Shown piece after piece: positions 7,334 through 17,000 of a stretch of DNA of 38,376 nucleotides. Location of the stretch: positions 1 through 38,376 of the forward strand of contig JAENZQ010000031.1 in NCBI GenBank assembly GCA_016841185.1. Direction: 5' to 3'. The stretch's first letter is position 1; each line of letters opens with the position of its first letter. This DNA comes from Anaerovorax odorimutans. GTDB lineage: Bacteria; Bacillota; Clostridia; Peptostreptococcales; JAAYPU01. Position numbers and translations under genes: made by a program. Below the pieces are notes generated by a model that was given only the letters and a program-made list of their open reading frames with translations, did not search any database and was not told where the DNA came from.

Positions 7334-7723
7334 TTGGCAAATGACTACACAAGAGCAGTAAAATTGGCCCAGGACTTGGTGGATGCTGGTGAAGATTTTA
7401 GATTATTTACCAGGGATGAGCTTAAAACCTTTTTTGAGATAGGCAGACTCACAGATGTTCGAGTCGACAAATTATGTTCAGCATGCACATATGCCGGCCT
7501 AATATTATTCCCAGCCCCCAAACAAGATGTTGGACTAACCCGAGTATACTTAGCGGACTCAATAATTGGGAGATTTGTTGATTCAATGATATCCCCAAGT
7601 ATAATCAGCGAGAACGAACGGGTGTTCGAAAAAGGGATTCATCGAGTCTATTCTGCAACACCGGGAGAAGTTTATAAAAAGATTAAGGATGTATTCGAAA
7701 AAGAAAACTGGGTACATAAATGA
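7334..7723 (+). CDS. Unknown 129-residue protein
   Basis: A small gene whose best start is TTG 7334, with AAGGAGG 10 bases upstream; no ATG fits. The product is soluble, with C48 and C51 in LCSAC and no recognised domain. It ends just before a good intrinsic terminator, so the unit from the promoter at 6748 to 7780 looks like a two-gene transcript with the HTH gene. Confidence 0.55.
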   Translation: MANDYTRAVKLAQDLVDAGEDFRLFTRDELKTFFEIGRLTDVRVDKLCSACTYAGLILFPAPKQDVGLTRVYLADSIIGRFVDSMISPSIISENERVFEKGIHRVYSATPGEVYKKIKDVFEKENWVHK

Positions 7724-7737
7724 GTTTATAACATAAT

Positions 7738-7780
7738 AAAAATAGCCAAGAGCATACTTATAGGCTCCTGGTTATTTTTT
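7738..7780 (+). terminator. Intrinsic terminator
   Basis: The left arm around AAAATAGCCAAGAGC pairs with GGCTCCTGGTTATT (one G-T wobble, one mismatch) and is followed by TTTTTTT. It lies 10 bases after the stop of the 129-residue gene. Confidence 0.8.
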
Positions 7781-8075
7781 TCAATTCTTTCTGTAGGTTA
7801 ATTAGAATATGAAACTATACAGCATATCTGCAGAATGGAAGAAATTTTCTCTGATAGTCAATTTATCATCTAATACAATGTATTACTGATATAAAATCTT
7901 TTTCATTTTTCTTACTGGAAAGATAACAATAATCTCGCAGATTCGGCAATATAGAGGAATTTGGTAAATAAAGAGAGAAAACATTATAATGTGGAAAATG
8001 GCATTATATAGTGTTAACCAGCTGTTCTGTAATATTTAGTACCTACAGATGGTTATTTACTAAGCATGGAATAGG
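7781..8075. other. AT-rich intergenic region before the CoiA-like gene
   Basis: No gene is seen here. The only recognisable signal is the promoter candidate at 7961-7990. Confidence 0.6.
7961..7990 (+). promoter_or_regulatory. Promoter candidate before the CoiA-like gene and BREX
   Basis: TTGGTA (7961-7966) and TATAAT (7985-7990) are separated by 18 bases. Transcription from here could run through the CoiA-like gene into brxA, which starts 67 bp after it. A second TATAAT at 9236-9241 before brxA lacks a good -35 box. Confidence 0.45.
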
Positions 8076-9218
8076 ATGAGTATTATGCTCACAGCATTAT
8101 TGAATGGAGAAAAAGTAATATCCACCGATAAACAGTGGGACAACCGCAAAGAAGAATTTAGAGACATGTGTAATGCAAAAGCTCTATGTCCAATTTGTAA
8201 GGAACCAATAATATGCAAGTTCGGTCCGGTAATGATCCATCATTTTGCACATAAGCACTATAGTAATTGTCCTGGGAATCATGAATCCGAAGAACATATG
8301 TTAGGCAAAAAAATGCTGTATGACTTCATGCAAACCAAGTATGGCGATAAATGGAGAGTAGAGATAGAATACCAACACACGCCCGGACTTATAACAGATG
8401 TGTTTCTTAGTTTTGATAAAGATGTCAATTGGGCAGTTAATTTCTATTGTGGATTAGAAAAGAAAAAGCAAATTCAAGACAAGATAGATTTTTATGAAGA
8501 AAACATTATTAAATCAAATTGGCTTATCTCAGCCGAACGATATAATGAACAGGACGGTTATTTAAAAGTAAACTTCCCAGATAATCTCCTCATACAAACA
8601 ACAGGCATAGATAAGTTCTATATAGGTGACTGGTATGAAAAAATTGTTAAGGGAAGACTTAGGCGTTCTCTGCCCACGGACTTGAGTTCACTGGGTTCCT
8701 TAATGTATTTGGATATAAATAATGAGCTTCTAAAAATAGTAAGGGCACTAACTAATAAAGCATCATGCACTACTCTGCACGATTACCGTGAAGTTGTATC
8801 CGGTAAATTACATGACGTAACATTTAACCTCACGAAGCATTTGGGGATAGTATGGTATTTTGAAGAAGAGAAAGTATTGGGAGAACAATACAGAGAGGCT
8901 AAGAGGGTTTTGAAAGTCCTTAATGATGATTTTGAGAGGCAGCAACAGATCATAAAACAAGAAGAAGAAAAAAGAAGGTCGGCTCAGAAAAAAAGTCATC
9001 CAGTTTCATTAACATATAAGCCTAAAAATAACAATACAGACAAGCAAAAAACTGACTCATATGAATCAAACAGCTGGGGAAACAGCTTCTCGAATCCTTT
9101 AAACGGGTTATTTGAATGCAAAATCTGTGGTCGAATGGTAGAAAGCAGTGAAATGCCCGTAATTGATAATCTAAATGTGCGAATAGGAACCTGTAAGAAC
9201 TGTTTGAGAAATGGCTGA
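8076..9218 (+). CDS. CoiA-like competence/nuclease-family protein
   Basis: A 380-residue protein. The N-terminus has the CoiA-type zinc and HFAH signature (CPIC at 38-41, then IHHFAHKH at 55-61). A nuclease-like core follows (WRVEIEYQ...LITDVFLSF). At the place where family members usually have a conserved Glu in an E-x-Q strand, this protein reads AVNFYCG, so the catalytic acid may be missing. The middle is a charged helical linker, and the C-terminus carries a CxxC...CxxC zinc knuckle (FECKICG and GTCKNC). Start: ATG 8076, or ATG 8085 after AGGATGAG. CoiA acts in DNA uptake and recombination; its role next to BREX is unknown. Confidence 0.75.
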   Translation: MSIMLTALLNGEKVISTDKQWDNRKEEFRDMCNAKALCPICKEPIICKFGPVMIHHFAHKHYSNCPGNHESEEHMLGKKMLYDFMQTKYGDKWRVEIEYQHTPGLITDVFLSFDKDVNWAVNFYCGLEKKKQIQDKIDFYEENIIKSNWLISAERYNEQDGYLKVNFPDNLLIQTTGIDKFYIGDWYEKIVKGRLRRSLPTDLSSLGSLMYLDINNELLKIVRALTNKASCTTLHDYREVVSGKLHDVTFNLTKHLGIVWYFEEEKVLGEQYREAKRVLKVLNDDFERQQQIIKQEEEKRRSAQKKSHPVSLTYKPKNNNTDKQKTDSYESNSWGNSFSNPLNGLFECKICGRMVESSEMPVIDNLNVRIGTCKNCLRNG

Positions 9219-9285
9219 TAGGCAAGAGAGTAAGCTATAATAAAAAGGGTGATTGACCATATAAAAATAATTCGGAGTGTGTGCG

Positions 9286-9888
9286 GTGAAAAAAACCTTG
9301 AAATACAATGCCTCCTTAACCGGAGAGCCTTTTCTGTTTTATGAAACCAGGCAGGTGGCAAGACTTAAATTGAACGGATTAAATGATAAAGAAATACTGG
9401 AAGAGGTAATAAATAATAATCTCTTCCAATATGCAACGGAAAAAAGTATACCCAAAAGGGTAAGAGCAGCACTGAAAAGGTTACAGGTACTAGATGAAAA
9501 CATGCTGCAGTACCTGCTGGAAAAACCTTCTGAAACTGCAAAAATTATTAACCTTTATGCCATTGTGAAGTCCAATCGACTTGTAATGGAATTCGTAAAC
9601 GAGGTTGTCGGAGAAAAATTTGCTGCCAATAACCTGGCCTTGGATAAAAAGGACATGAACGAGTTTTTCCTGGAAAAACGGGAGCAAAGCGAAGACGTTG
9701 CCCGCTGGCGAGACGATACTATCAAGAAATTAAAACAGGTATTGCTAAGAATGCTCACCGAAGCCGGCATACTGGATGATCGCGATGGTTGTACCCTGCA
9801 CAGACCTGGGCTTGATACTGATGTAATCCGGTATATAGAGGCAGCGGGGGAACTTGCTCTGCTAAAATCTCTGGGCATAACAATATAA
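9286..9888 (+). CDS. brxA: BREX protein BrxA (DUF1819 family)
   Basis: The 200-residue first gene of a type 1 BREX operon. The N-terminus (LKYNASLTGEPFLFYETRQVARL) and overall length match BrxA, a small helical DNA-binding protein whose exact role in phage exclusion is not settled. GTG 9286 is preferred because GGAG at 9274-9277 lies 8 bases before it; an in-frame GTG at 9277 overlaps that site. brxB follows after 18 bp. Identification rests on sequence similarity plus the exact gene order of the six-gene operon. Confidence 0.92.
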   Translation: MKKTLKYNASLTGEPFLFYETRQVARLKLNGLNDKEILEEVINNNLFQYATEKSIPKRVRAALKRLQVLDENMLQYLLEKPSETAKIINLYAIVKSNRLVMEFVNEVVGEKFAANNLALDKKDMNEFFLEKREQSEDVARWRDDTIKKLKQVLLRMLTEAGILDDRDGCTLHRPGLDTDVIRYIEAAGELALLKSLGITI

Positions 9889-9906
9889 TACTAGGAGATG
9901 TTGAAC

Positions 9907-10473
9907 ATGCCAAATATAAAAGAACGCCTGGATCAGATTATACCTAAAATTCAATCAGAGGCTTTTATTCAGAATAAAGGGCTGGGAAATGAAATCGGTT
10001 TTTACATATTTGATTATGATCCTGCCGAAGAACTCCTGGTCCGAGACTACGTGAAGCATATTAAAAAAGAGTTTAGCTTTGAAGCTTCCAACCGTAGGAT
10101 CATAGAATATGACCTGTTTGAAATCCTACTGGATATTGCACGAGATAAAAACATTATTGATCAGGTAGCTGAGATGGAGGCGAATAAAGGCAGGGACAGG
10201 CTTTTTGAGGCCCTGGCCAATATCGCCAGCCCTGATGCATATATTGCCAGAATGGAATATGACCAGAAACCCGGTGATGTAGTTTTTATAACCGGAGTAG
10301 GTAAAGTTTATCCATTTATGCGTTCGCATAATATACTAAATAATTTATTCCATGTATTGGACCGGGTACCCGTTATTATGTTTTTCCCGGGAACTTACGA
10401 TGGACAATCCTTAAGGCTGTTTAATCGTTTTAATGATGATAATTACTATCGTGCTTTTCAGTTAATAAAGTAG
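9907..10473 (+). CDS. brxB: BREX protein BrxB (DUF1788 family)
   Basis: 188 residues, the usual size of BrxB. The typical C-terminal segment is visible (VPVIMFFPGTYDGQSLRLFNRF). ATG 9907 is used because GGAG at 9894-9897 lies 9 bases upstream; ATG 9898 is too close to it. BrxB is required for BREX defence and is thought to join the BREX complex; its biochemical activity is not known. brxC begins 21 bp after its stop. Confidence 0.92.
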   Translation: MPNIKERLDQIIPKIQSEAFIQNKGLGNEIGFYIFDYDPAEELLVRDYVKHIKKEFSFEASNRRIIEYDLFEILLDIARDKNIIDQVAEMEANKGRDRLFEALANIASPDAYIARMEYDQKPGDVVFITGVGKVYPFMRSHNILNNLFHVLDRVPVIMFFPGTYDGQSLRLFNRFNDDNYYRAFQLIK

Positions 10474-10494
10474 ACGAGTTGTGGAGGGATGGCA

Positions 10495-13400
10495 ATGCTG
10501 GTTGGGGAAATGTTCAACAAAAGTATCACTAGGGAAATCAGAGGGGTTATAAAGGTAGCTCAGGATGATGAAGAAACTCGTTTTCAGGAATTAGAGGAAT
10601 ACGTAGTTACCCGGGAACTTTCAAAACGGCTTTCCCTATTTTATCAAAACTATCAAAAAGGTATAGACGGATTTACCGATGAAATGGGAGTGTGGATTTC
10701 CGGATTCTTTGGTTCAGGTAAATCGCACTTTCTCAAAATACTTTCATATCTGTTAGAGAATAAAGAAATAAAAGGCCGAAAGCCGATTGAATTATTTGAG
10801 GAAAAGGTAGCGGATTCCGTAGTCTATGCTGATATGCAGCGCACAGCCCGTTTACAATCTGAGACCATTTTATTTAACATCGATTCTAAAAGCCCCATGG
10901 GAATAAAAACAGATAAACATGCGATTTTAAAAGTGTTTGTCAAGGTGTTTTACGACCACCTGGGTTATTATGGTGACGACCTAAAAGTTGCAGAGTTAGA
11001 AAAATATCTGAGCAAGGAAGGGGTATTGGAAAAATACCAGGACTTTTTTGCCTCGGTAAAAGGAGAACCCTGGCTGGACCGTCGCAGCTGTTTTCTTTTT
11101 GATGAGGATGCTGTAGTTGAAGCCTTAATCAAAAGCACCGGGATGTCAGAACAAAGTGCCAGAAACTGGTTTAATCATAATAACGGTCCTAATATCAGCA
11201 TCGAACAATTTGCTAGAGATGTTAAAGATTATATAGATAGTAAGGGAAAGAATTTTCACCTGGTATTTTTGGTAGATGAAATCGGACAGTATATTGGGGA
11301 TGATACCGACCTGATGATCAATTTGCAGACAGTAGCCGAGGATCTGGGGACACACTGTAAAGGTAAAGCCTGGGTTATCGTTACCTCTCAGGAGGATATT
11401 GACTCGGTTACCCCTGTAAAAGGTAACGATTTCTCCAAGATACAGGGTCGTTTCAAAACCAGATTAAGTTTATCTTCCGCATCGGTAGATGAGGTTATAA
11501 AGAAAAGGATTTTAGAAAAAAACGACTTTGGTAAGGATAAACTGAGTCTCATTTACCATGAAAATTCAGCCGTATTAAAAAACCTGATTCATTTTTCCGA
11601 AGGAACCGTTCTGGATCTCCAGGGCTACAATAGTGAGGAAGAGTTCATAGCCACTTATCCCTTTGTACCTTATCAATTTCGACTCTTGCAGGAGGTCTTT
11701 AACCAGATACGGCGGCATGGAGCCAGCGGAAAACACTTATCTGAAGGGGAACGTTCCATGCTGTCTGCCTTCCAGGATGCCGCCAAGAAAGTGGCTGACT
11801 ATGAACCGGGAGTCCTGGTTCCTTTTCACTCTTTTTACGACTCCGTGCACGAATTTCTAGATGGAAGCATCCAGCGGGTTATTACTCGTTCAGCAGAGAG
11901 TGCCAGCCAGGGATACGGACTTGAACCTTATGATGTTGATGTATTGAAACTGCTCTTTTTAATACGATATATTGGCGATATTCCAGCTAATCTGGATAAC
12001 ATTGCCACCCTCATGCTTTCCAGTATAAATGACGATAAATTGATCCTCAAGACTGCCATCAAACAGTCCCTGAACCGGCTGATATCCCAGAATTATGTCC
12101 AGAAAAATGCGGATGAGTACCGCTTCTTAACTGATGATGAACAGGATGTCAATCGGGAAATAAAAAACACGCTGATTGATGTTTCTGCTGTTGTTGATGC
12201 TATTGGCAAATATATTTTTAATGATATCTATGATGACCAGAAGTATCAGTATAATAAACGTTATCCGATTCCTTTCAACCGGAAAATAGATGAAAGTAAC
12301 CTGGGCAACCAGACTGCTCGAATTGGACTGCGGCTGCTTACCCGGGCCTCTGATGACTATGACGCAGCTGAAGCTGAGCTCAAAATGGCTTCTGCGGGAA
12401 GCAACGATCTGATCATTCGTTTGGACGATTACAGTGATTATTTTGAAGAGATGCAGGAAGCTCTAAAGATTGAGCGTTTTGACAAAGTTAAAAAACAGGA
12501 GAATATGCCCGCCAGCCTGAAGAAAATAGTTATTGAGAAACAAGAGGAAGCCGCCCAACGCAGGAAAAGAGCGAAAAACATGTTGCAAGAGGCTATTATT
12601 AAGGGTACCTATTATGCCAGCGGCGAAAAAATAGAACCTTCCGGTTCGAACTCCAGAGAACGCATTAACAGCGGGTTTAAATTACTGGTTGAAAGCGTAT
12701 ATTTTAAACTTCCTTATATCACTGAGTTTCTGGATAGTGATAATGATATAAGGGAAATTCTTAACACGGAAATAGAGCAAATCACTCTGATGGGGCAGAG
12801 TTCAGATCCTAATCATTTGGCCTCAGAAGAAATTATGTCATATATAGATCTGCAGGATGCCAAGCATTTACAGATCACCATGAAAAACCTGCTGGATAAA
12901 TTTGAAACCGATCCCTATGGCTGGCGGGAAATCGATATAGCCGGATTAATAGCTCGACTTTTTAAGCAGCAAAAATTGCGACTGCTTTACCAGGGCAGCT
13001 ACCTGGAACCTGCGGATCAGAATATTCCAGCCTATCTGCGTAAAAAGACGGAAGTAGAAAAACTTATCATAAAAAAACGGATCAGTATAGATGAAAAACA
13101 GCTCAAGGTAGCGCGTGAACTAAGTAAAGAACTATTCAATGAAATAAACCTACCGGTGGATGAAGATGGACTGATAAACTACCTGTTGGACAAATTCAGG
13201 GAAAAGAGCCTGGAGCTGCATGAGAAATATCTTAGCCAGTATAAAGGGAAAGAATATCCGGGTGAAGCTTTGATCGAACAGGGTTTGTCTATATTTAAAG
13301 AAATAGAACACTGCAAAAATGATCATATAATTCTGCTGGGTAAACTTAAAGAATATCAGGATGACCTTCTGGATTGGGATGAAGATATGAGGTTGGTAGA

Positions 13401-14046
13401 GGGTTTCTTTGCCAATCAAAAGGATATATTTGATAAAGGTCTGGACATGATAAAGCGTATCAATACCAATCGGACCTATCTGCAGGAAGACGAATTTATC
13501 AGTAAAACTGCTGAACTCCAGGCTATTATTGATGATCCGGCACCATATAAGAAAATTATTCAAATTCCCGACCTGACTGCCTGGCTGGAGAAGCGTTTTG
13601 ATGAACTGCTGCAGGAAAAGAAAAATGCGAGCAGGGCTGCTGTTCAGCAGGACCATGATGTTTTAATAAGTGCAGCAGGTTCTTACGGTCTGAGTGAACA
13701 GCAACAGCAGCATTTCCGGGAGAAAATCGAAAAGTGGTATACGGAAAAATATCACTATATAGAGAATAGCCAGAATTTTGAGCGCCTGGATGCGGCCATA
13801 GTACAGAGCACGACTTATAGGGATCAGGTGCAGGCCGAAATCGATGAGGCTATCACCAGGAATAAGGAAAAAGATCATAGCGGTAAAACTGAAGTTAAAG
13901 AACCAGCCTTTCATGTACTGGAATATAAAGAACTGGCAGTACATCATAAGCTGGAAACCGAGCAGGATGTAGATAAGTATATTGATCAGCTAAGACAAAA
14001 GCTCAAGGCACTCATAAATGGAAACAAAATTATAAGATTCAAGTAG
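10495..14046 (+). CDS. brxC: BREX P-loop ATPase BrxC
   Basis: A 1183-residue large ATPase of typical BrxC length. Walker A is GFFGSGKS at residues 70-77, and Walker B is HLVFLVDEIGQYI at about 255-266. The C-terminal half is a series of charged helices with coiled-coil character. BrxC is the core ATPase of type 1 BREX, needed both for host methylation and for stopping phage DNA replication. GGAGG at 10483-10487 favours ATG 10495 over ATG 10489. The gene is uninterrupted and sits between brxB and pglX in the canonical order. Confidence 0.95.
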   Translation: MLVGEMFNKSITREIRGVIKVAQDDEETRFQELEEYVVTRELSKRLSLFYQNYQKGIDGFTDEMGVWISGFFGSGKSHFLKILSYLLENKEIKGRKPIELFEEKVADSVVYADMQRTARLQSETILFNIDSKSPMGIKTDKHAILKVFVKVFYDHLGYYGDDLKVAELEKYLSKEGVLEKYQDFFASVKGEPWLDRRSCFLFDEDAVVEALIKSTGMSEQSARNWFNHNNGPNISIEQFARDVKDYIDSKGKNFHLVFLVDEIGQYIGDDTDLMINLQTVAEDLGTHCKGKAWVIVTSQEDIDSVTPVKGNDFSKIQGRFKTRLSLSSASVDEVIKKRILEKNDFGKDKLSLIYHENSAVLKNLIHFSEGTVLDLQGYNSEEEFIATYPFVPYQFRLLQEVFNQIRRHGASGKHLSEGERSMLSAFQDAAKKVADYEPGVLVPFHSFYDSVHEFLDGSIQRVITRSAESASQGYGLEPYDVDVLKLLFLIRYIGDIPANLDNIATLMLSSINDDKLILKTAIKQSLNRLISQNYVQKNADEYRFLTDDEQDVNREIKNTLIDVSAVVDAIGKYIFNDIYDDQKYQYNKRYPIPFNRKIDESNLGNQTARIGLRLLTRASDDYDAAEAELKMASAGSNDLIIRLDDYSDYFEEMQEALKIERFDKVKKQENMPASLKKIVIEKQEEAAQRRKRAKNMLQEAIIKGTYYASGEKIEPSGSNSRERINSGFKLLVESVYFKLPYITEFLDSDNDIREILNTEIEQITLMGQSSDPNHLASEEIMSYIDLQDAKHLQITMKNLLDKFETDPYGWREIDIAGLIARLFKQQKLRLLYQGSYLEPADQNIPAYLRKKTEVEKLIIKKRISIDEKQLKVARELSKELFNEINLPVDEDGLINYLLDKFREKSLELHEKYLSQYKGKEYPGEALIEQGLSIFKEIEHCKNDHIILLGKLKEYQDDLLDWDEDMRLVEGFFANQKDIFDKGLDMIKRINTNRTYLQEDEFISKTAELQAIIDDPAPYKKIIQIPDLTAWLEKRFDELLQEKKNASRAAVQQDHDVLISAAGSYGLSEQQQQHFREKIEKWYTEKYHYIENSQNFERLDAAIVQSTTYRDQVQAEIDEAITRNKEKDHSGKTEVKEPAFHVLEYKELAVHHKLETEQDVDKYIDQLRQKLKALINGNKIIRFK

Positions 14047-14087
14047 CAGTATACATCATATATCCGGATTAGAAAGGTGATACGCAG

Positions 14088-17000
14088 ATGAATAAATCCA
14101 TCTTGAAGAATTTCGCGGTTAATGCCCGTAATGAACTTATAGAGAGAGTAAAGCAAAAAGCTTATGAGATCGGTATTACTGAGGACAAGGTAAAAGAAGC
14201 TCAGATCGAAGCCAGTGATGCCATATACATAAATGGGAAGCCCTTGAGTAATGTCCAGGTAAAACAGCGCAATAATCTGATCAAGCAGATACATACCAAA
14301 GGTTATTCACAAGTGATGGAAGAGGCCGCTTACACCTGGTTTAACCGCTTCTGCGCTTTGCGGTTTATGGAAATCAATAATTTCCTGCCCACCGGGGTAA
14401 GAGTATTATCTTCCACTTTGCCCGGCAGCGTTGAACCTGATATCTTACGGGAAGCTCTTAATGTTGATTTGGATATAGAGCGGGAGATAGTGTTTGATTT
14501 TAAAGAGAAAAATGACAACAATGAACTGTTTAAATATATGCTGATCAAGCAGTGCAACAGCCTGAATGAATGTTTTCCGTTTTTGTTTGAGAAAATTGAA
14601 GATCATTCAGAAATACTCTTTCCTGATAACCTGCTGAAAGAAGGTTCGTTTCTCCAAACCATGGTTAATACTGAATTTATACCGGAAGCAGACTGGAGGG
14701 ATGTAGAGATAATAGGCTGGCTTTATCAGTATTATATATCGGAAAAGAAAGACCAGGTCTTTGCTGATCTGAAGAAAAACGTAAAAATCAATAAAGAAAA
14801 CATCCCCGCCGCTACTCAGCTTTTTACTCCCCACTGGATAGTGCGCTACCTGGTGGAAAATTCCCTGGGACGGCTGTGGATGCTGAACCACCCCGAATCG
14901 AAGCTGATTGAAAAGATGGAGTATTACATAAAGCCGGAACAGGAAGAATTCGACTTTCTTAAAATTACATCACCTGAAGAAATTAAGATTTGTGATCCTG
15001 CCTGTGGTTCAGGTCATATGCTGGTTTACGCTTTTGACCTCTTATATGCTATCTATGAAGAAGAAGGTTATCTCCTTACTGAGGTACCGGGTCTGATTCT
15101 GGAGAAAAACCTCTATGGCATTGAAATTGATGAACGCGCCGGAGAGCTGGCTGCCTTTGCCCTGGTGATGAAAGCCCGCCAGAAATACCGTCGCTTTTTC
15201 CGCAAGCCGGTGCAGCCTAACATCTGTGTACTGGAAAATATACAGTTTGATAAGGATGAACTGAAAAACTATAAAGAAGAAATAGGTATTGACCTGTTTA
15301 CTGCAAGTCTATTCCCCACTCTCGGGCAGTTTGAAGAAGCCGATAATTTCGGCTCTTTGATTAGACCTGAGTTGAGTGATGTAAATGATATTCTGCAGTT
15401 GCTCGAATCCAAGAACGTAGCTGACAATCTGTTCTTGAACAAAACCCATCAGAAAGTGCTGCAGGCACTCAGACAGGTGGATTATCTCAGTCCCAAATAC
15501 CATGTGGTGATAGCCAATCCTCCTTATATGGGTAATAGGAGTATGAATGAAAGGATAAAAGTTTTTGCGCAGGATAACTATCCAGATGGCAAATCTGACT
15601 TATTTGCCATGTTTATTGAACGCAATTTAGATTTAGCAGTTAAACATGGATTAGAAGCGATGATTACAATGCAGAGTTGGATGTTTTTATCATCCTTTGA
15701 AAAACTGCGAGAAGAGATCTTGAATCGTAAAACTATTCTATCAATGGTTCACTTAGGTGCAAGGGCATTTGACAGTATAGGCGGAGAAGTGGTTTCTACT
15801 ACTGCTTTTGTGATAGAAAATGCTCAAAATGCAGAATATAAAGGAGCTTACTTACGTCTCGTAGCCGGTAACTGTGAAGCAGATAAAGAAGCGGAACTCA
15901 AAGCAAATCGTTTTAAGCCGTATAGAGTATCCGCCATCGATTTCAAAAAAATTCCTGGCTCGCCGATTGTGTATTGGGTGAGTGAGAGGCTTTTGGCTAG
16001 CTTTGAAAATGGTATTCCCCTGGGGGAATTTGCTGATGTTAAACGAGGAATGACTACATCTAATAACGAAAGATTTCTTAGGTTTTGGCCTGAGGTTAAT
16101 AATGAAAAAGTATTTAGAGGTGCAAAAAATGCTGATGAAGCGTTAGCTTCACATGCCAAATGGTTTCCGTATAGTAAAGGCGGAGGAAATAGAAAATGGT
16201 ATGGATTTATGGAGTTTTATATAAATTGGGAATATTCTGGGAGGGATGTTATTGAGTTTGCGAAGACCATAAACAAGTCCTATACAAGAACTATAGTTAA
16301 CATTGATTATTATTTTCTACCATCTGTTGGATTCTCATATATTACAAGTGGACCATTCAGTATGAGATGGTTACCAGAAGGTTGTTTATACGACTCCGGG
16401 GGACCAGGAGTTTTTAGCACTAGAGAAAAAAGAAAATATATTCTTGCATGTCTAAATTCGGCTCCATCAATGATTATATTAAAATTACTTAATCCAACCA
16501 TTAATCTTCAAATTGCTGATGTAATACGTTTACCAATTCCTTTATATGAAGTGCTAAGCAAGAATAGATTTTTCTATAAAGAAATAGACAATTTGATTTC
16601 TTTGGCAAAATCTGACTGGGATTCCTATGAGACATCCTGGGATTTTAGCATACTTCCATTATTAAAACCTGAATACCACCAATCAACTATACACGAAACC
16701 TACAATGATCTCCGGAATCACTGGCGAGAGATGACTCTGGAGATGCAACGGTTGGAGGAGGAGAACAACCGCATCTTCATCGAAGCCTATGGGCTGCAGG
16801 ATGAGCTGACTCCAGAAGTTCCGCTGTCAGAGATCACCCTTACTTGCAATCCTTATTACCGCTATGGGGGGGACAGGGCAGAGGAAGAACTGGAAGCCCT
16901 GCTTCTGCACGATACTATCAAGGAATACATATCCTATGGGGTCGGCTGTATGCTGGGACGTTATTCCCTGGATAAAGAGGGTCTGGTCTTTGCCGGGGGT

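Noticed and set aside
13150-14294. Reverse-strand open frames under brxC and pglX
   Set aside because: They are hydrophobic shadow frames opposite well-supported genes, with no ribosome sites.
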